From NCBI GenBank assembly GCA_002309675.1, contig DBXX01000019.1, positions 165-31,493 of the forward strand: DNA of 31,329 bases. Direction: 5' to 3'. A program made the translations under genes and the position numbers. Under the pieces are notes generated by a model. The model did not search any database, was not told the origin of the DNA, and saw nothing but the letters and a program-made list of their open reading frames with translations. The DNA is from Lachnospiraceae bacterium UBA1201 (GTDB taxonomy: Bacteria; Bacillota; Clostridia; Lachnospirales; Lachnospiraceae). The stretch's first letter is position 1. Each line of letters begins with the position of its first letter. Shown here in pieces: positions 16,607-24,004 of this stretch.

Positions 16607-16640
16607 ATCTTTAGTTTTTGTTTTCCATTCGGAGGTTGAC

Positions 16641-17798
16641 ATGAAAAGGAATTTTAATCTGGATTTATTGCGAAGTATCGCCTTTCTGATGATCTTTGTA
16701 TTCCATTTCAATCTGATGATCGGGACCTATAATATCGATACGCCGGTTCCTCTTTTTGTTCGCGCGGAAAGCTGGACGCTCGGCTCGTTGGGTGTCGGTA
16801 TCTTTTTGATGCTGTCCGGCTATGTTCTGAAAAACAGTTTCGAGCGCTCGGGAGAAAAGATCTCCACGTTCTATAAGAAGCGTCTATTGGCTATTTTTCC
16901 GCTGTTTTATGCGTGCTATTTCGTCGCCTATCTCTGGATCGATCTTCCTGCGGGCAATCTACTCTCCAGATACCATATCTGGTCGGTCTTCGGTTTCGAT
17001 GGTTTTCTGTCCATGCGCGGTTTCAGCACCTGTTATCGCATCGGAGAATGGTACCTCGGCGTGATCCTGATCTACTATCTCCTGTTCCCTTTCCTGTACA
17101 AGGCAGTAAAGAAGGCGCCTCTCGTCTTCGGTCTGAGCCTGCTGGTGCTTCATTTTCTTTTCATGTATAATTATGAAACTCTCGCAGCCCGGATTTCTGA
17201 TCTTTTCAAGCATCCGATCCTTCCGCCGGAACCGTCGGCATCTGTTCTGGTCCTGCTGCCGCAGTTCGTAGCCGGAATCTACTTAGCATTCTATGTCAAA
17301 AAATGCCATCCTGCCCTCTTGCTGGCATGCGCATTTATCTTCGGAGTTTTTTCTTTCTTCGATCTTCCGGCCGGTCTACTCCCGGAAGGTACGTTTAATG
17401 GCTCATGGATCTACGGAAACCTTATCAGTGTGTTAGCCGTATTTATGATCTTTGCATATGCATTCAGCAATAAGAAGCGTGAAGAAAGCAAGGTTTCCTG
17501 TATTCCGCTCTTGAGCGGTATCGTCGGTACCATATCAAAGTACTCATTTACGATGTTTCTGGTCCATCACATTCTCCAGGATCGCCTGTTTTCCAAGTAT
17601 TCCGATAAAGTGGTAAGCACCGGTTTATCCGCTCCTAAGTACTTCCTTTTATTTTTCTTCGCTTTGATTCTGACGTTCCTGCTCTCCTGTCTGATTCAGA
17701 ACGGAACCGACACGATCATGAAGAACCTGAAAGCCCGTTTTGAAAAAAGAGCTTCGAAGGGTGCGAAGGCCAACGATCAAGCATCGATTAACACATAA
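16641..17798 (+). CDS. Acyltransferase family 3 membrane protein
   Basis: Acyltransferase-3 (OafA/YrhL/WecH type) proteins move acetyl or other acyl groups onto extracellular sugars or envelope glycans. The 385-residue protein starts MKRNFNLDLLRSIAFLMIFV, the family signature, with a conserved FHFN His in the first helix. GVGIFLMLSGYVL, YKKRLLAIFPLFYACYF and about ten membrane helices follow. A basic tail (KARFEKRASKGAKAND) ends it. The ATG at 16641 is fixed by GGAGG five bases upstream; the longer reading upstream lacks family features. The acceptor is unknown. It precedes the glycosidase-like gene by 76 bases, so a shared glycan target is possible but unproven. Confidence 0.9.
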   Translation: MKRNFNLDLLRSIAFLMIFVFHFNLMIGTYNIDTPVPLFVRAESWTLGSLGVGIFLMLSGYVLKNSFERSGEKISTFYKKRLLAIFPLFYACYFVAYLWIDLPAGNLLSRYHIWSVFGFDGFLSMRGFSTCYRIGEWYLGVILIYYLLFPFLYKAVKKAPLVFGLSLLVLHFLFMYNYETLAARISDLFKHPILPPEPSASVLVLLPQFVAGIYLAFYVKKCHPALLLACAFIFGVFSFFDLPAGLLPEGTFNGSWIYGNLISVLAVFMIFAYAFSNKKREESKVSCIPLLSGIVGTISKYSFTMFLVHHILQDRLFSKYSDKVVSTGLSAPKYFLLFFFALILTFLLSCLIQNGTDTIMKNLKARFEKRASKGAKANDQASINT

Positions 17799-17816
17799 AT
17801 ACACTCGGAAAATACA

Positions 17817-17845
17817 TTTACCCCGTTCCTCCCTGATGATATACT
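17817..17845 (+). promoter_or_regulatory. Candidate internal promoter of the glycosidase-like gene
   Basis: TTTACC (17817-17822), 17-base spacer, TATACT (17840-17845); start expected near 17852, about 23 bases before the ATG. Confidence 0.55.
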
Positions 17846-17866
17846 TTAGGAAAATCATCGGGGAGG
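17828..17866 (+). repeat. Long inverted repeat enclosing the -10 and the ribosome binding site
   Basis: CCTCCCTGATGAT (17828-17840) pairs with ATCATCGGGGAGG (17854-17866): 12 Watson-Crick pairs plus one G-U, loop 13 bases. The right arm contains the whole GGGGAGG ribosome binding site of the next gene. The left arm lies upstream of the predicted internal transcription start. Confidence 0.8.
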
Positions 17867-17874
17867 CTTCTTTT

Positions 17875-19350
17875 ATGGAATCCATTAAAGCATACCAGGT
17901 ACATTTGGGTCCGGCAGCCTGCGCAGTCGATCTCGGAGACGGCAGCGAACGCGGTCCCTACGTAGATCAGGACTATATCCTGCGGAAACTCGGACGTCCG
18001 CATCGTGCGATCAATCTAATGTATTGCTACTATCCACTCGACGAAGGATTTCCGGGCAGAGCCAGCGTCGTGCATGCAAATCCCAACGTTTCGTTTGCCT
18101 GGGACTATCCCTATGACGATTACTTTACCTACAAAGGCGGGCTCATCGGGGATAAGGACGATGAACCGTTTACTTATATGCGTGACATCCGCCGTCATGG
18201 CCAGGATGTCCTGCTTACATTGACCATCGATCCTCATGTGAGTGATGAACATCTCATAGCGATCGCAAACGACCTTACGACCTTCGGGCGGATATTCTTA
18301 CGCATCAACCATGAGGCAACGGGCAATTGGTTCTCGTTCAACCGACGCTGTACATATCAGGAAGTCGCCGACTTCTATGTCCGTTTCCATAAGATCATCA
18401 AGAAATATGCGCCCAATGTATCCACGATTCTCTGCATCGGCGGCATCGAGGATCCGAACAGCGAAGAGATCGTGATGGAGAAGGAGTTCGCCGAAGCCGT
18501 TCGTGCTACGGATATCTGGTCCGTAGACAAGTACATGGCCCTGCACTGGGGATGGCCCTATGACATCGCCGAGCCCGGCGGTAAGTCGCACAAGCGTGAA
18601 AGTGCCGGCGAGATCTACGATATGACAAAGCGCAGCTACGAAAGATTTAAGTATCTGTGTAGCGGCGTTGAGAAGCCCATGGTAATGAGCGAATGCAACG
18701 CAGACGGGGATGTTACCGGCCCTTACGAGCAGGTCGATATGATCCGGAATTTCTGCAGATACATTAAAGAAGATCCGGTTCGCTGGTTCTCGGGCTTTAC
18801 CTTCTACCAGTTCCGTGACGACGGTCGGCTAGGGCTCGAGATCTCCGATCCGAACAATGCTTCCGTCGGTGTGGAGCAGCCTGTCCTGACTGCATATAAG
18901 CAGATCATTTCCGATCCCTTCTTCTCTCCTTCTATGAATGTCGGTGAAGAAGCCGCATTTCCCGCGAAGCTTCGCTGGGGCGGCTCGGAAGACTCCGAGG
19001 GCATCTGTATTCCTCTTAGTTTTGACGGCGACCCTCACTTCGCTGAGGTTTACTTCGATGATGAGCTGGCTTCGTTAAACCTGATGATGGAGATCCACGG
19101 AAAATGGTTCTATAAAGCTCCCGGAACCAAATGCATCGACCTTATGCCCGCCTTCTTTGAACGGCGTTTGACCGGACCGTGTGAGATCCCGCTGAATATC
19201 TTCGCCCCGCCGTCAAGCGGCGAAAACGATCCCTCGCAGGGTCCCGACTGGCAGACGAATTATTATACCGTTCTCCCGAAACTTCCGACCGTCCGGCTCC
19301 GTTTTGCGCCGACCATGGAAGCAAAGCCCGAACATTTTCACGGAAAATGA
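17875..19350 (+). CDS. Cytoplasmic GH26-like glycoside hydrolase family protein
   Basis: The 491-residue protein resembles a TIM-barrel clan-A glycosidase, closest by eye to GH26 (beta-mannanases and relatives). RINHEATGNWFSF matches the GH26 R-x-x-HE-x-x-G-x-WF pattern with proposed acid/base Glu147. VMSECNADG gives a likely nucleophile Glu273 on strand 7. WSVDKYMALHWGWP and FTFYQFRDDGRLGLE are other barrel-edge segments. Residues from about 375 form a separate domain that I do not recognise. There is no signal peptide or lipobox, which is odd for a polysaccharidase and suggests an intracellular substrate or a non-catalytic role. ATG at 17875 with GGGGAGG eight bases upstream. Confidence 0.7.
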   Translation: MESIKAYQVHLGPAACAVDLGDGSERGPYVDQDYILRKLGRPHRAINLMYCYYPLDEGFPGRASVVHANPNVSFAWDYPYDDYFTYKGGLIGDKDDEPFTYMRDIRRHGQDVLLTLTIDPHVSDEHLIAIANDLTTFGRIFLRINHEATGNWFSFNRRCTYQEVADFYVRFHKIIKKYAPNVSTILCIGGIEDPNSEEIVMEKEFAEAVRATDIWSVDKYMALHWGWPYDIAEPGGKSHKRESAGEIYDMTKRSYERFKYLCSGVEKPMVMSECNADGDVTGPYEQVDMIRNFCRYIKEDPVRWFSGFTFYQFRDDGRLGLEISDPNNASVGVEQPVLTAYKQIISDPFFSPSMNVGEEAAFPAKLRWGGSEDSEGICIPLSFDGDPHFAEVYFDDELASLNLMMEIHGKWFYKAPGTKCIDLMPAFFERRLTGPCEIPLNIFAPPSSGENDPSQGPDWQTNYYTVLPKLPTVRLRFAPTMEAKPEHFHGK

Positions 19351-19360
19351 TGCGTCGGCA

Positions 19361-19389
19361 TTGACATTTACCGTAAAATCGGGTATACT
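19361..19389 (+). promoter_or_regulatory. Near-consensus promoter of ssrA
   Basis: Perfect TTGACA (19361-19366), 17-base spacer, TATACT (19384-19389). Predicted start near 19396, leaving about 39 bases of 5' precursor to be trimmed. It begins 11 bases after the glycosidase stop. Confidence 0.88.
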
Positions 19390-19434
19390 CCCTTTCGAGA
19401 AAGCATCTTTTGCATAACTCTTAAACCTTACAAC

Positions 19435-19779
19435 GGGGTTGTACTGGTTTCGACGGGGATTTTGCAATCGTGACAGCCATCTGCAGACCGTGACTGCATA
19501 TCAAAACGGAAAACAAAATATAAACGCAGAAGATAATAATTTTGCTTTCGCTGCCTAAGTGCAGCTGTCGGCCGTAAGTCCCGCATCGCTTACGAACCGG
19601 CATCGACTTGATGCGCCACTCCTGCCCTTAAGCTTTGCGGGGCCGGAACATTGATGAAGCTACCTTTTATGTGCGCCTGTCCTTCTGTGCATGTAGGAGG
19701 GAAATTTAAAGAATGACTGTGATGGGAGAAATTGCGATGAATGGGTTTTCGGACAGGGGTTCGATTCCCCTCAGCTCCA
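19435..19779 (+). ncRNA. ssrA: Transfer-messenger RNA (tmRNA)
   Basis: Rescues stalled ribosomes and tags the nascent chain for proteolysis. The 5' end GGGGTTG pairs with CAGCTCC at the 3' end to form the acceptor stem, followed by the hallmark TACTGGTTTCGACGGGG. The 3' side ends with the T-arm AGGGGTTCGATTCCCCT and discriminator A (19779). CCA is not encoded and must be added. The tag reading frame (19526-19558) is GCA GAA GAT AAT AAT TTT GCT TTC GCT GCC TAA, giving AEDNNFAFAA. Ends are inferred from the acceptor stem. Length of about 345 bases is normal. Confidence 0.96.
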
Positions 19780-19802
19780 TTCTTATGGACACGTAAAATA
19801 AG

Positions 19803-19838
19803 CGCCCGCAGGTGAACACTTCACCTGCGGGCGTTTTT
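19803..19838. terminator. Strong terminator after ssrA, probably bidirectional
   Basis: Perfect 14-pair stem CGCCCGCAGGTGAA / TTCACCTGCGGGCG with a three-base loop, then TTTTT (19834-19838). On the other strand it follows the EAL gene stop and runs into CTTATTTTACG, so it can also stop that gene. Confidence 0.93.
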
Positions 19839-19844
19839 GTATTT

Positions 19845-21653
19845 TTACTTCTGGTTTAAAGCGATAATACGTTCAGTCACTTCCTGAGAGATCTCGAGAA
19901 GCATGACCGATCTGGGTTTGGATGTACAGAAGCCCTGGATCAGATCTACATTCAGCTCGATCACGGTACGAAGTTCATCATCCGTTTCGATACCTTCCGC
20001 GATGACCTTAATACCATGCTGACTCGCAAAACTTACGATATTCCGAACCAGATGCTGCTTCTTGGTATCCTTATCGATATCCACGACCAAAGCACGATCG
20101 ATCTTAATGAAGTCCGGCTGACAGCGAAGCAAGTTCGACTCGTTCGCATAACCGCTTCCGAAGTCATCGAGTGCAACCATCATATTATGCGTTCGATAAC
20201 GCTTCTGGATGATCTCATCCATCTGATCGCTCAGATCCAGTTCTTCGGTGATCTCTACAACGATACGGTCCAGCATCGGTCCGTACTGCTCGATCAGCTG
20301 TTCGAAAAACTCATCCGGCACATAACAGTCCGGTATACTGTTGATGAACATCTTCTTAGAGGAGAAAATGTCTTTATTCTCATTCAGGATACGCATCGTA
20401 TTGGAAAATGTAAGCAGTTCGACTTCTCCGAGGCGTCCCTCTTCCTTAGCGATACCGATGATCTCGCTCGGCGTCATGGGAACATCCGTGCGCGGACGCA
20501 TCAGCGCCTCAAATGCAAATATCTCGCCGTTATGCGCGCTGACGATGGGCTGGAACTGATAATCGAAAAGATTACCGTTGATAATACGGTTGAAGGTCTG
20601 CACACGCATGTACTTCTCTTCACGCTCAGCGTAAACATCCTCCGAGAACTCTATAATGCGGCCCAGGCGCTGCGAAGTTGCTTCGAACAGTGCAAAGTCC
20701 GCCTTCGAGACCAGTTCCGTATAGGTCTTGCCCTGCTCCGGAAAATGCGCGAAACCGCCGGCAAAAAGGAGCTTCGTATTATTCAGTTCATTAAAACTCT
20801 CCAGATAACCGATGATCTCCTGGGATAATCCGACTGCACGTTTATATGCATCGATCGCGTTCGAATTGAAATAGTACAATGCGAAACGGGTCTTCGAGAT
20901 ACGTCCGCATACAACGTTGTTGTTCTGCTCATGACGCTTGATAAGTTTCGACAGATGGTCGAGACCGCCGTCGATCTTCTCTTTCTGCTGCGTAGTCGCA
21001 CGATCCACGCCGAGAATCTCCAGTTCGGCATAACCGCCGTAATCCGAATGGGATACCATGAACTCTTCCACCCGCTTCACCATCGCATCCTTCGAAAGAA
21101 GCTTCGTCGCCATATCGTAATAGGTAAAGGAGATCAGTTCCGCCTTATTCGTGATCATGTCAGTCACATCGGATAAGATGTAGACCTGCATGCCACGCTC
21201 ACGTTGATAACGGATCTGAATATATTTATCGCGGTTGGAGACGCGGATCTTATAGATCTTCTCTTCTTTATTCTCGACCGTCTCCGTGATCTTCCCAAGC
21301 AGGACCTCGAGCTGCTCGCGCGTCATCGTCTCGCTCATGGGTACCCAGTCATCCACCAGCATCTGGCTGTTACCGGAAACCAATACCGTACGGAAAGCGC
21401 TGACCCACGTGAAGATCGCAACGTCAGAGAAACATTCGCGCATGATATTCAGGTTCGTCTTATAATAGTTATACAGTTTTTGTAGTTTATACAGTCTCCA
21501 GCAAAGTACGACCGCACAGACCAAAGATAGAAAAACGATGGTCTTGATCTCAAATATGACTGCCATCGTCGCAAACAGGACGATACCCATCAGCCATATC
21601 ATCATTTCCTCATACCAGTGATTAAACTCACGGTCCATGTTGTTTTTACTCAT
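19845..21653 (-). CDS. Membrane-bound EAL-domain protein, probable c-di-GMP phosphodiesterase
   Basis: The 602-residue protein has two close N-terminal membrane segments (about residues 15-55), a PAS-like linker, a degenerate GGDEF-like domain (about 180-350, with no GGDEF motif: GRISKTRFALYY stands at its place) and a C-terminal EAL domain. EAL catalytic residues are visible: Glu382 in FEALMRP, Asn in FINS, Glu in VEITEE, the Asp pair in LDDFGSGY, Lys in IKID, Glu in AEGIE and Gln in QGF. It should therefore hydrolyse c-di-GMP, with the silent GGDEF domain possibly sensing GTP. The ATG at 21653 has GGAGG four bases upstream; ATG at codon 6 is an alternative. Own promoter with an unusual leader. 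Confidence 0.92.
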   Translation of the reverse strand: MSKNNMDREFNHWYEEMMIWLMGIVLFATMAVIFEIKTIVFLSLVCAVVLCWRLYKLQKLYNYYKTNLNIMRECFSDVAIFTWVSAFRTVLVSGNSQMLVDDWVPMSETMTREQLEVLLGKITETVENKEEKIYKIRVSNRDKYIQIRYQRERGMQVYILSDVTDMITNKAELISFTYYDMATKLLSKDAMVKRVEEFMVSHSDYGGYAELEILGVDRATTQQKEKIDGGLDHLSKLIKRHEQNNNVVCGRISKTRFALYYFNSNAIDAYKRAVGLSQEIIGYLESFNELNNTKLLFAGGFAHFPEQGKTYTELVSKADFALFEATSQRLGRIIEFSEDVYAEREEKYMRVQTFNRIINGNLFDYQFQPIVSAHNGEIFAFEALMRPRTDVPMTPSEIIGIAKEEGRLGEVELLTFSNTMRILNENKDIFSSKKMFINSIPDCYVPDEFFEQLIEQYGPMLDRIVVEITEELDLSDQMDEIIQKRYRTHNMMVALDDFGSGYANESNLLRCQPDFIKIDRALVVDIDKDTKKQHLVRNIVSFASQHGIKVIAEGIETDDELRTVIELNVDLIQGFCTSKPRSVMLLEISQEVTERIIALNQK

Positions 21654-21659
21654 ATACCC

Positions 21660-21728
21660 TCCGATTATCGGAACATTCCTACTTCCCTCTTAACGCACAC
21701 TTTCAAGGGTCGTTCCTACTTCGACCCT
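21660..21728 (-). promoter_or_regulatory. Leader hairpins with repeated GGA loops before the EAL gene
   Basis: The mRNA leader holds AGGGTCG-AAGTAGGAA-CGACCCT (21706-21728), a second AAGTAGGAA (21676-21684) flanked by GGAA/TTCC, and TCCGATAATCGGA (21660-21672) partly covering the ribosome binding site. The nine-base AAGTAGGAA repeat recurs 37 bases apart. The pattern resembles CsrA-type binding sites, but this is inference. Confidence 0.5.
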
Positions 21729-21735
21729 ATTTTTT

Positions 21736-21764
21736 ATATTAGTACAACCAATGGTAAATGTCAA
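21736..21764 (-). promoter_or_regulatory. Promoter of the EAL gene
   Basis: Minus-strand perfect TTGACA (21759-21764), 17-base spacer, TAATAT (21736-21741). The predicted start near 21729 places the first leader hairpin at the very 5' end of the transcript. Confidence 0.65.
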
Positions 21765-21795
21765 TTTATTTACCGTTTCTTCTCTTATTCGTTCC

Positions 21796-21824
21796 TTTAC
21801 TTTCATAAGTGATTATGGTATAAT
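21796..21824 (+). promoter_or_regulatory. Promoter of the moxR operon
   Basis: TTTACT (21796-21801), 17-base spacer, perfect TATAAT (21819-21824). Start near 21831. The leader of about 95 bases has a GACGG/CCGTC hairpin. Confidence 0.65.
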
Positions 21825-21925
21825 CAAATGGAGTATTTATGCCTTCAGACGGCCTGGATCTTCCGTCCGAAAATGTGTGCGATTCAAAGGCATTAATACG
21901 TAAAATGTATCAAGGGAGTATACAC

Positions 21926-22852
21926 ATGAACGCAAAAATAGAAGCAGTAACTAAGCAGATCGGCCAGGTCATTAAGGGAAAGGATGATATCATATATAAA
22001 CTTCTGGCCGCTATCATTGCAGGCGGACACATTCTTCTCGAAGATATCCCGGGTGTAGGTAAGACCACACTCGCTGTCACCGTTTCCCGAACGATGTCAT
22101 TAAAATACAAACGAATGCAGTTTACACCCGATGTACTTCCCAGTGATCTCATCGGTTTCAATTTATATAATAATCAGACCGGCAGTTTCGAATATAAAGA
22201 AGGTGCCGTATTCTGCAACCTGTTCCTCGCAGATGAGATCAACCGTACCTCTCCGAAGACCCAGTCGGCTCTTTTGGAAGTAATGGAAGAAGCTAAGGCG
22301 ACCGTCGACGGCGTGACCCGTGAGCTGCCTTCTCCTTTCATCGTTATTGCGACCCAGAATCCCTTCGGTTCATCCGGTACGCAAAAGCTTCCGGAATCCC
22401 AGCTAGACCGTTTTATGATCCGTCTTTCCATGGGCTATCCGGATCATTCGAATGCCGTTGCCATCCTGAAGGGAAATGTCGGCGACGTTCTGAACACACT
22501 CACCGGTCTGTTGGGCCAAAATGATGTCGCAATCATGCAGCAAGAAGCTAAAAAGATCTTCGTTCACGACTGTATCTACGACTATATCGTGCGTCTCACC
22601 GAGGCGACACGTAACGAAAACTATTTTTCTCTCGGCTTAAGCCCCCGCGCCTCTCTGTCTCTTCTGAAGATGGCGCAGGCGACCGCATTCATCGAAAGCT
22701 GCACCTATGTTCTGCCCGAACACGTACAGTCGATCTTTAACGATGTTTCCTGTCATCGTCTTGTGCTCAGTTCCAAAGCTAAAATGAATGGATTTACATT
22801 GGAGACCGCCATGAAGGCGATCGTAGACCAGACACCGCTTCCCAAAATGTAA
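21926..22852 (+). CDS. MoxR-family AAA+ ATPase
   Basis: MoxR ATPases act as chaperones that help mature or regulate partner proteins, often encoded beside DUF58 and transglutaminase genes as here. The 308-residue product has Walker A GVGKTT with Lys46, Walker B LFLADEIN with Asp103-Glu104, the sensor region VIATQNPFG and the arginine-finger-type QLDRFMIRL. A C-terminal lid with LSPRASLSLLKMA follows. The start at 21926 follows GGGAG by eight bases and matches the usual family N terminus. An in-frame ATG at 21839, with GGAG at the predicted 5' end of the transcript, would add 29 residues. First gene of a three-gene operon. Confidence 0.94.
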   Translation: MNAKIEAVTKQIGQVIKGKDDIIYKLLAAIIAGGHILLEDIPGVGKTTLAVTVSRTMSLKYKRMQFTPDVLPSDLIGFNLYNNQTGSFEYKEGAVFCNLFLADEINRTSPKTQSALLEVMEEAKATVDGVTRELPSPFIVIATQNPFGSSGTQKLPESQLDRFMIRLSMGYPDHSNAVAILKGNVGDVLNTLTGLLGQNDVAIMQQEAKKIFVHDCIYDYIVRLTEATRNENYFSLGLSPRASLSLLKMAQATAFIESCTYVLPEHVQSIFNDVSCHRLVLSSKAKMNGFTLETAMKAIVDQTPLPKM

Positions 22853-22864
22853 TCAGGAGTCTCT

Positions 22865-23989
22865 ATGATTAAAAAGATCCTGCGAATCGTCGGATATCTG
22901 GTCACACTGGCTGCCCTATATCTGGGGCTGCGTTTTTTCCGACTCTATTTTTTCGCGATTTTACTGTTCTTCTTTTTGCTCTTCCCGTTCGTTTCTGTTA
23001 TTCTGGCGCGTTACGTGATCAAGCGCACCGATTACTCCTGGTATCTCCCGGACACGATCTCGAAGGGTGCCGAACTCGAAGTGACGATCGGCATGCGAAA
23101 CCCGACGATCTTTCCGATTCCGAAACATCTGCTCGATCTCACGATCTCAAATATCTTATACCCAAATGAAGACGTTCATACGATATGGACCGGACTTAAG
23201 ATTCGCAGTGAACAGACCGTCACGATTCCCCTTAAGATCCTTTACTCCGGCTATCTGCGGATCGAGCTTAACCGCGTATGCATTCCGGATTATCTGAACT
23301 TTTTTACGTTCAAACGTAACTTAGACCTGAAGAAGGACATCTTGGTCCTTCCGATCCGGCTGAACGATACTTTTTCCACGATGGCTGTCGGCGGCAGCGG
23401 AAACGTTGAACTCTCCGAAAGTGACGTCGTGGGCAATGATGCGACCCAGATGATCGACGTACGCGAATACCGCCCCGGCGACCGTCTGAACACGATCCAC
23501 TGGAAGCTCAGCGTCAAAGCCGGCGAGATCATGGTAAAACAATTCGGTTCTCTCTCGGACAATGATGCCTGCATCCTGATGGATCTGTACCGTCCCGAAA
23601 CCAAAAACAAACGTGTATACAAAGAACAGGAAGATACCGAGGCAAAGATAATCGAAGGTCTCGATTCTTCCTACGATATGCTCGAAACATTGGCCACGCA
23701 GTTGCTTCATGAAAAAAGGCCTATTTTGGTCTGCTGGTACTCCCGACGGGCAGCCGAGCTCAAAAGCATGGAGATTCTGCGCCGCTCGGATCTGACCGAT
23801 CTCTACCGCATACTCTACTACGAGGAGCCCGTAAAAGATCCTTCGATCACACTGGAATACTTCACGAAAACCGACGATAACTACAACGATTTCTTTTATA
23901 TTCACCCGGCCGACCAGAATGTTCCGCTGAATCATTCGCTCCTCTTCGGTAACGAAGTCGAGCAGGTCTCCACAGTACATCGTAACTAA
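22865..23989 (+). CDS. DUF58 domain membrane protein
   Basis: The 374-residue protein has two N-terminal membrane helices (about residues 8-50), a beta-rich extracytoplasmic-like section, and the DUF58 core around VREYRPGDRLNTIHWKLSV and GEIMVKQFG. DUF58 proteins have a von Willebrand factor A-like fold and are the standard partners of MoxR ATPases. Their exact biochemical role is not established. The ATG follows AGGAG by five bases, 12 bases after the moxR stop, and the next gene begins 15 bases after its stop, so the operon is tight. Confidence 0.9.
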   Translation: MIKKILRIVGYLVTLAALYLGLRFFRLYFFAILLFFFLLFPFVSVILARYVIKRTDYSWYLPDTISKGAELEVTIGMRNPTIFPIPKHLLDLTISNILYPNEDVHTIWTGLKIRSEQTVTIPLKILYSGYLRIELNRVCIPDYLNFFTFKRNLDLKKDILVLPIRLNDTFSTMAVGGSGNVELSESDVVGNDATQMIDVREYRPGDRLNTIHWKLSVKAGEIMVKQFGSLSDNDACILMDLYRPETKNKRVYKEQEDTEAKIIEGLDSSYDMLETLATQLLHEKRPILVCWYSRRAAELKSMEILRRSDLTDLYRILYYEEPVKDPSITLEYFTKTDDNYNDFFYIHPADQNVPLNHSLLFGNEVEQVSTVHRN

Positions 23990-24004
23990 CGGAAGGCAAT
24001 ATAT

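Noticed and set aside
19397..19434. Possible small gene between ssrA promoter and mature tmRNA
   Set aside because: Only 38 bases, best explained as tmRNA 5' precursor.
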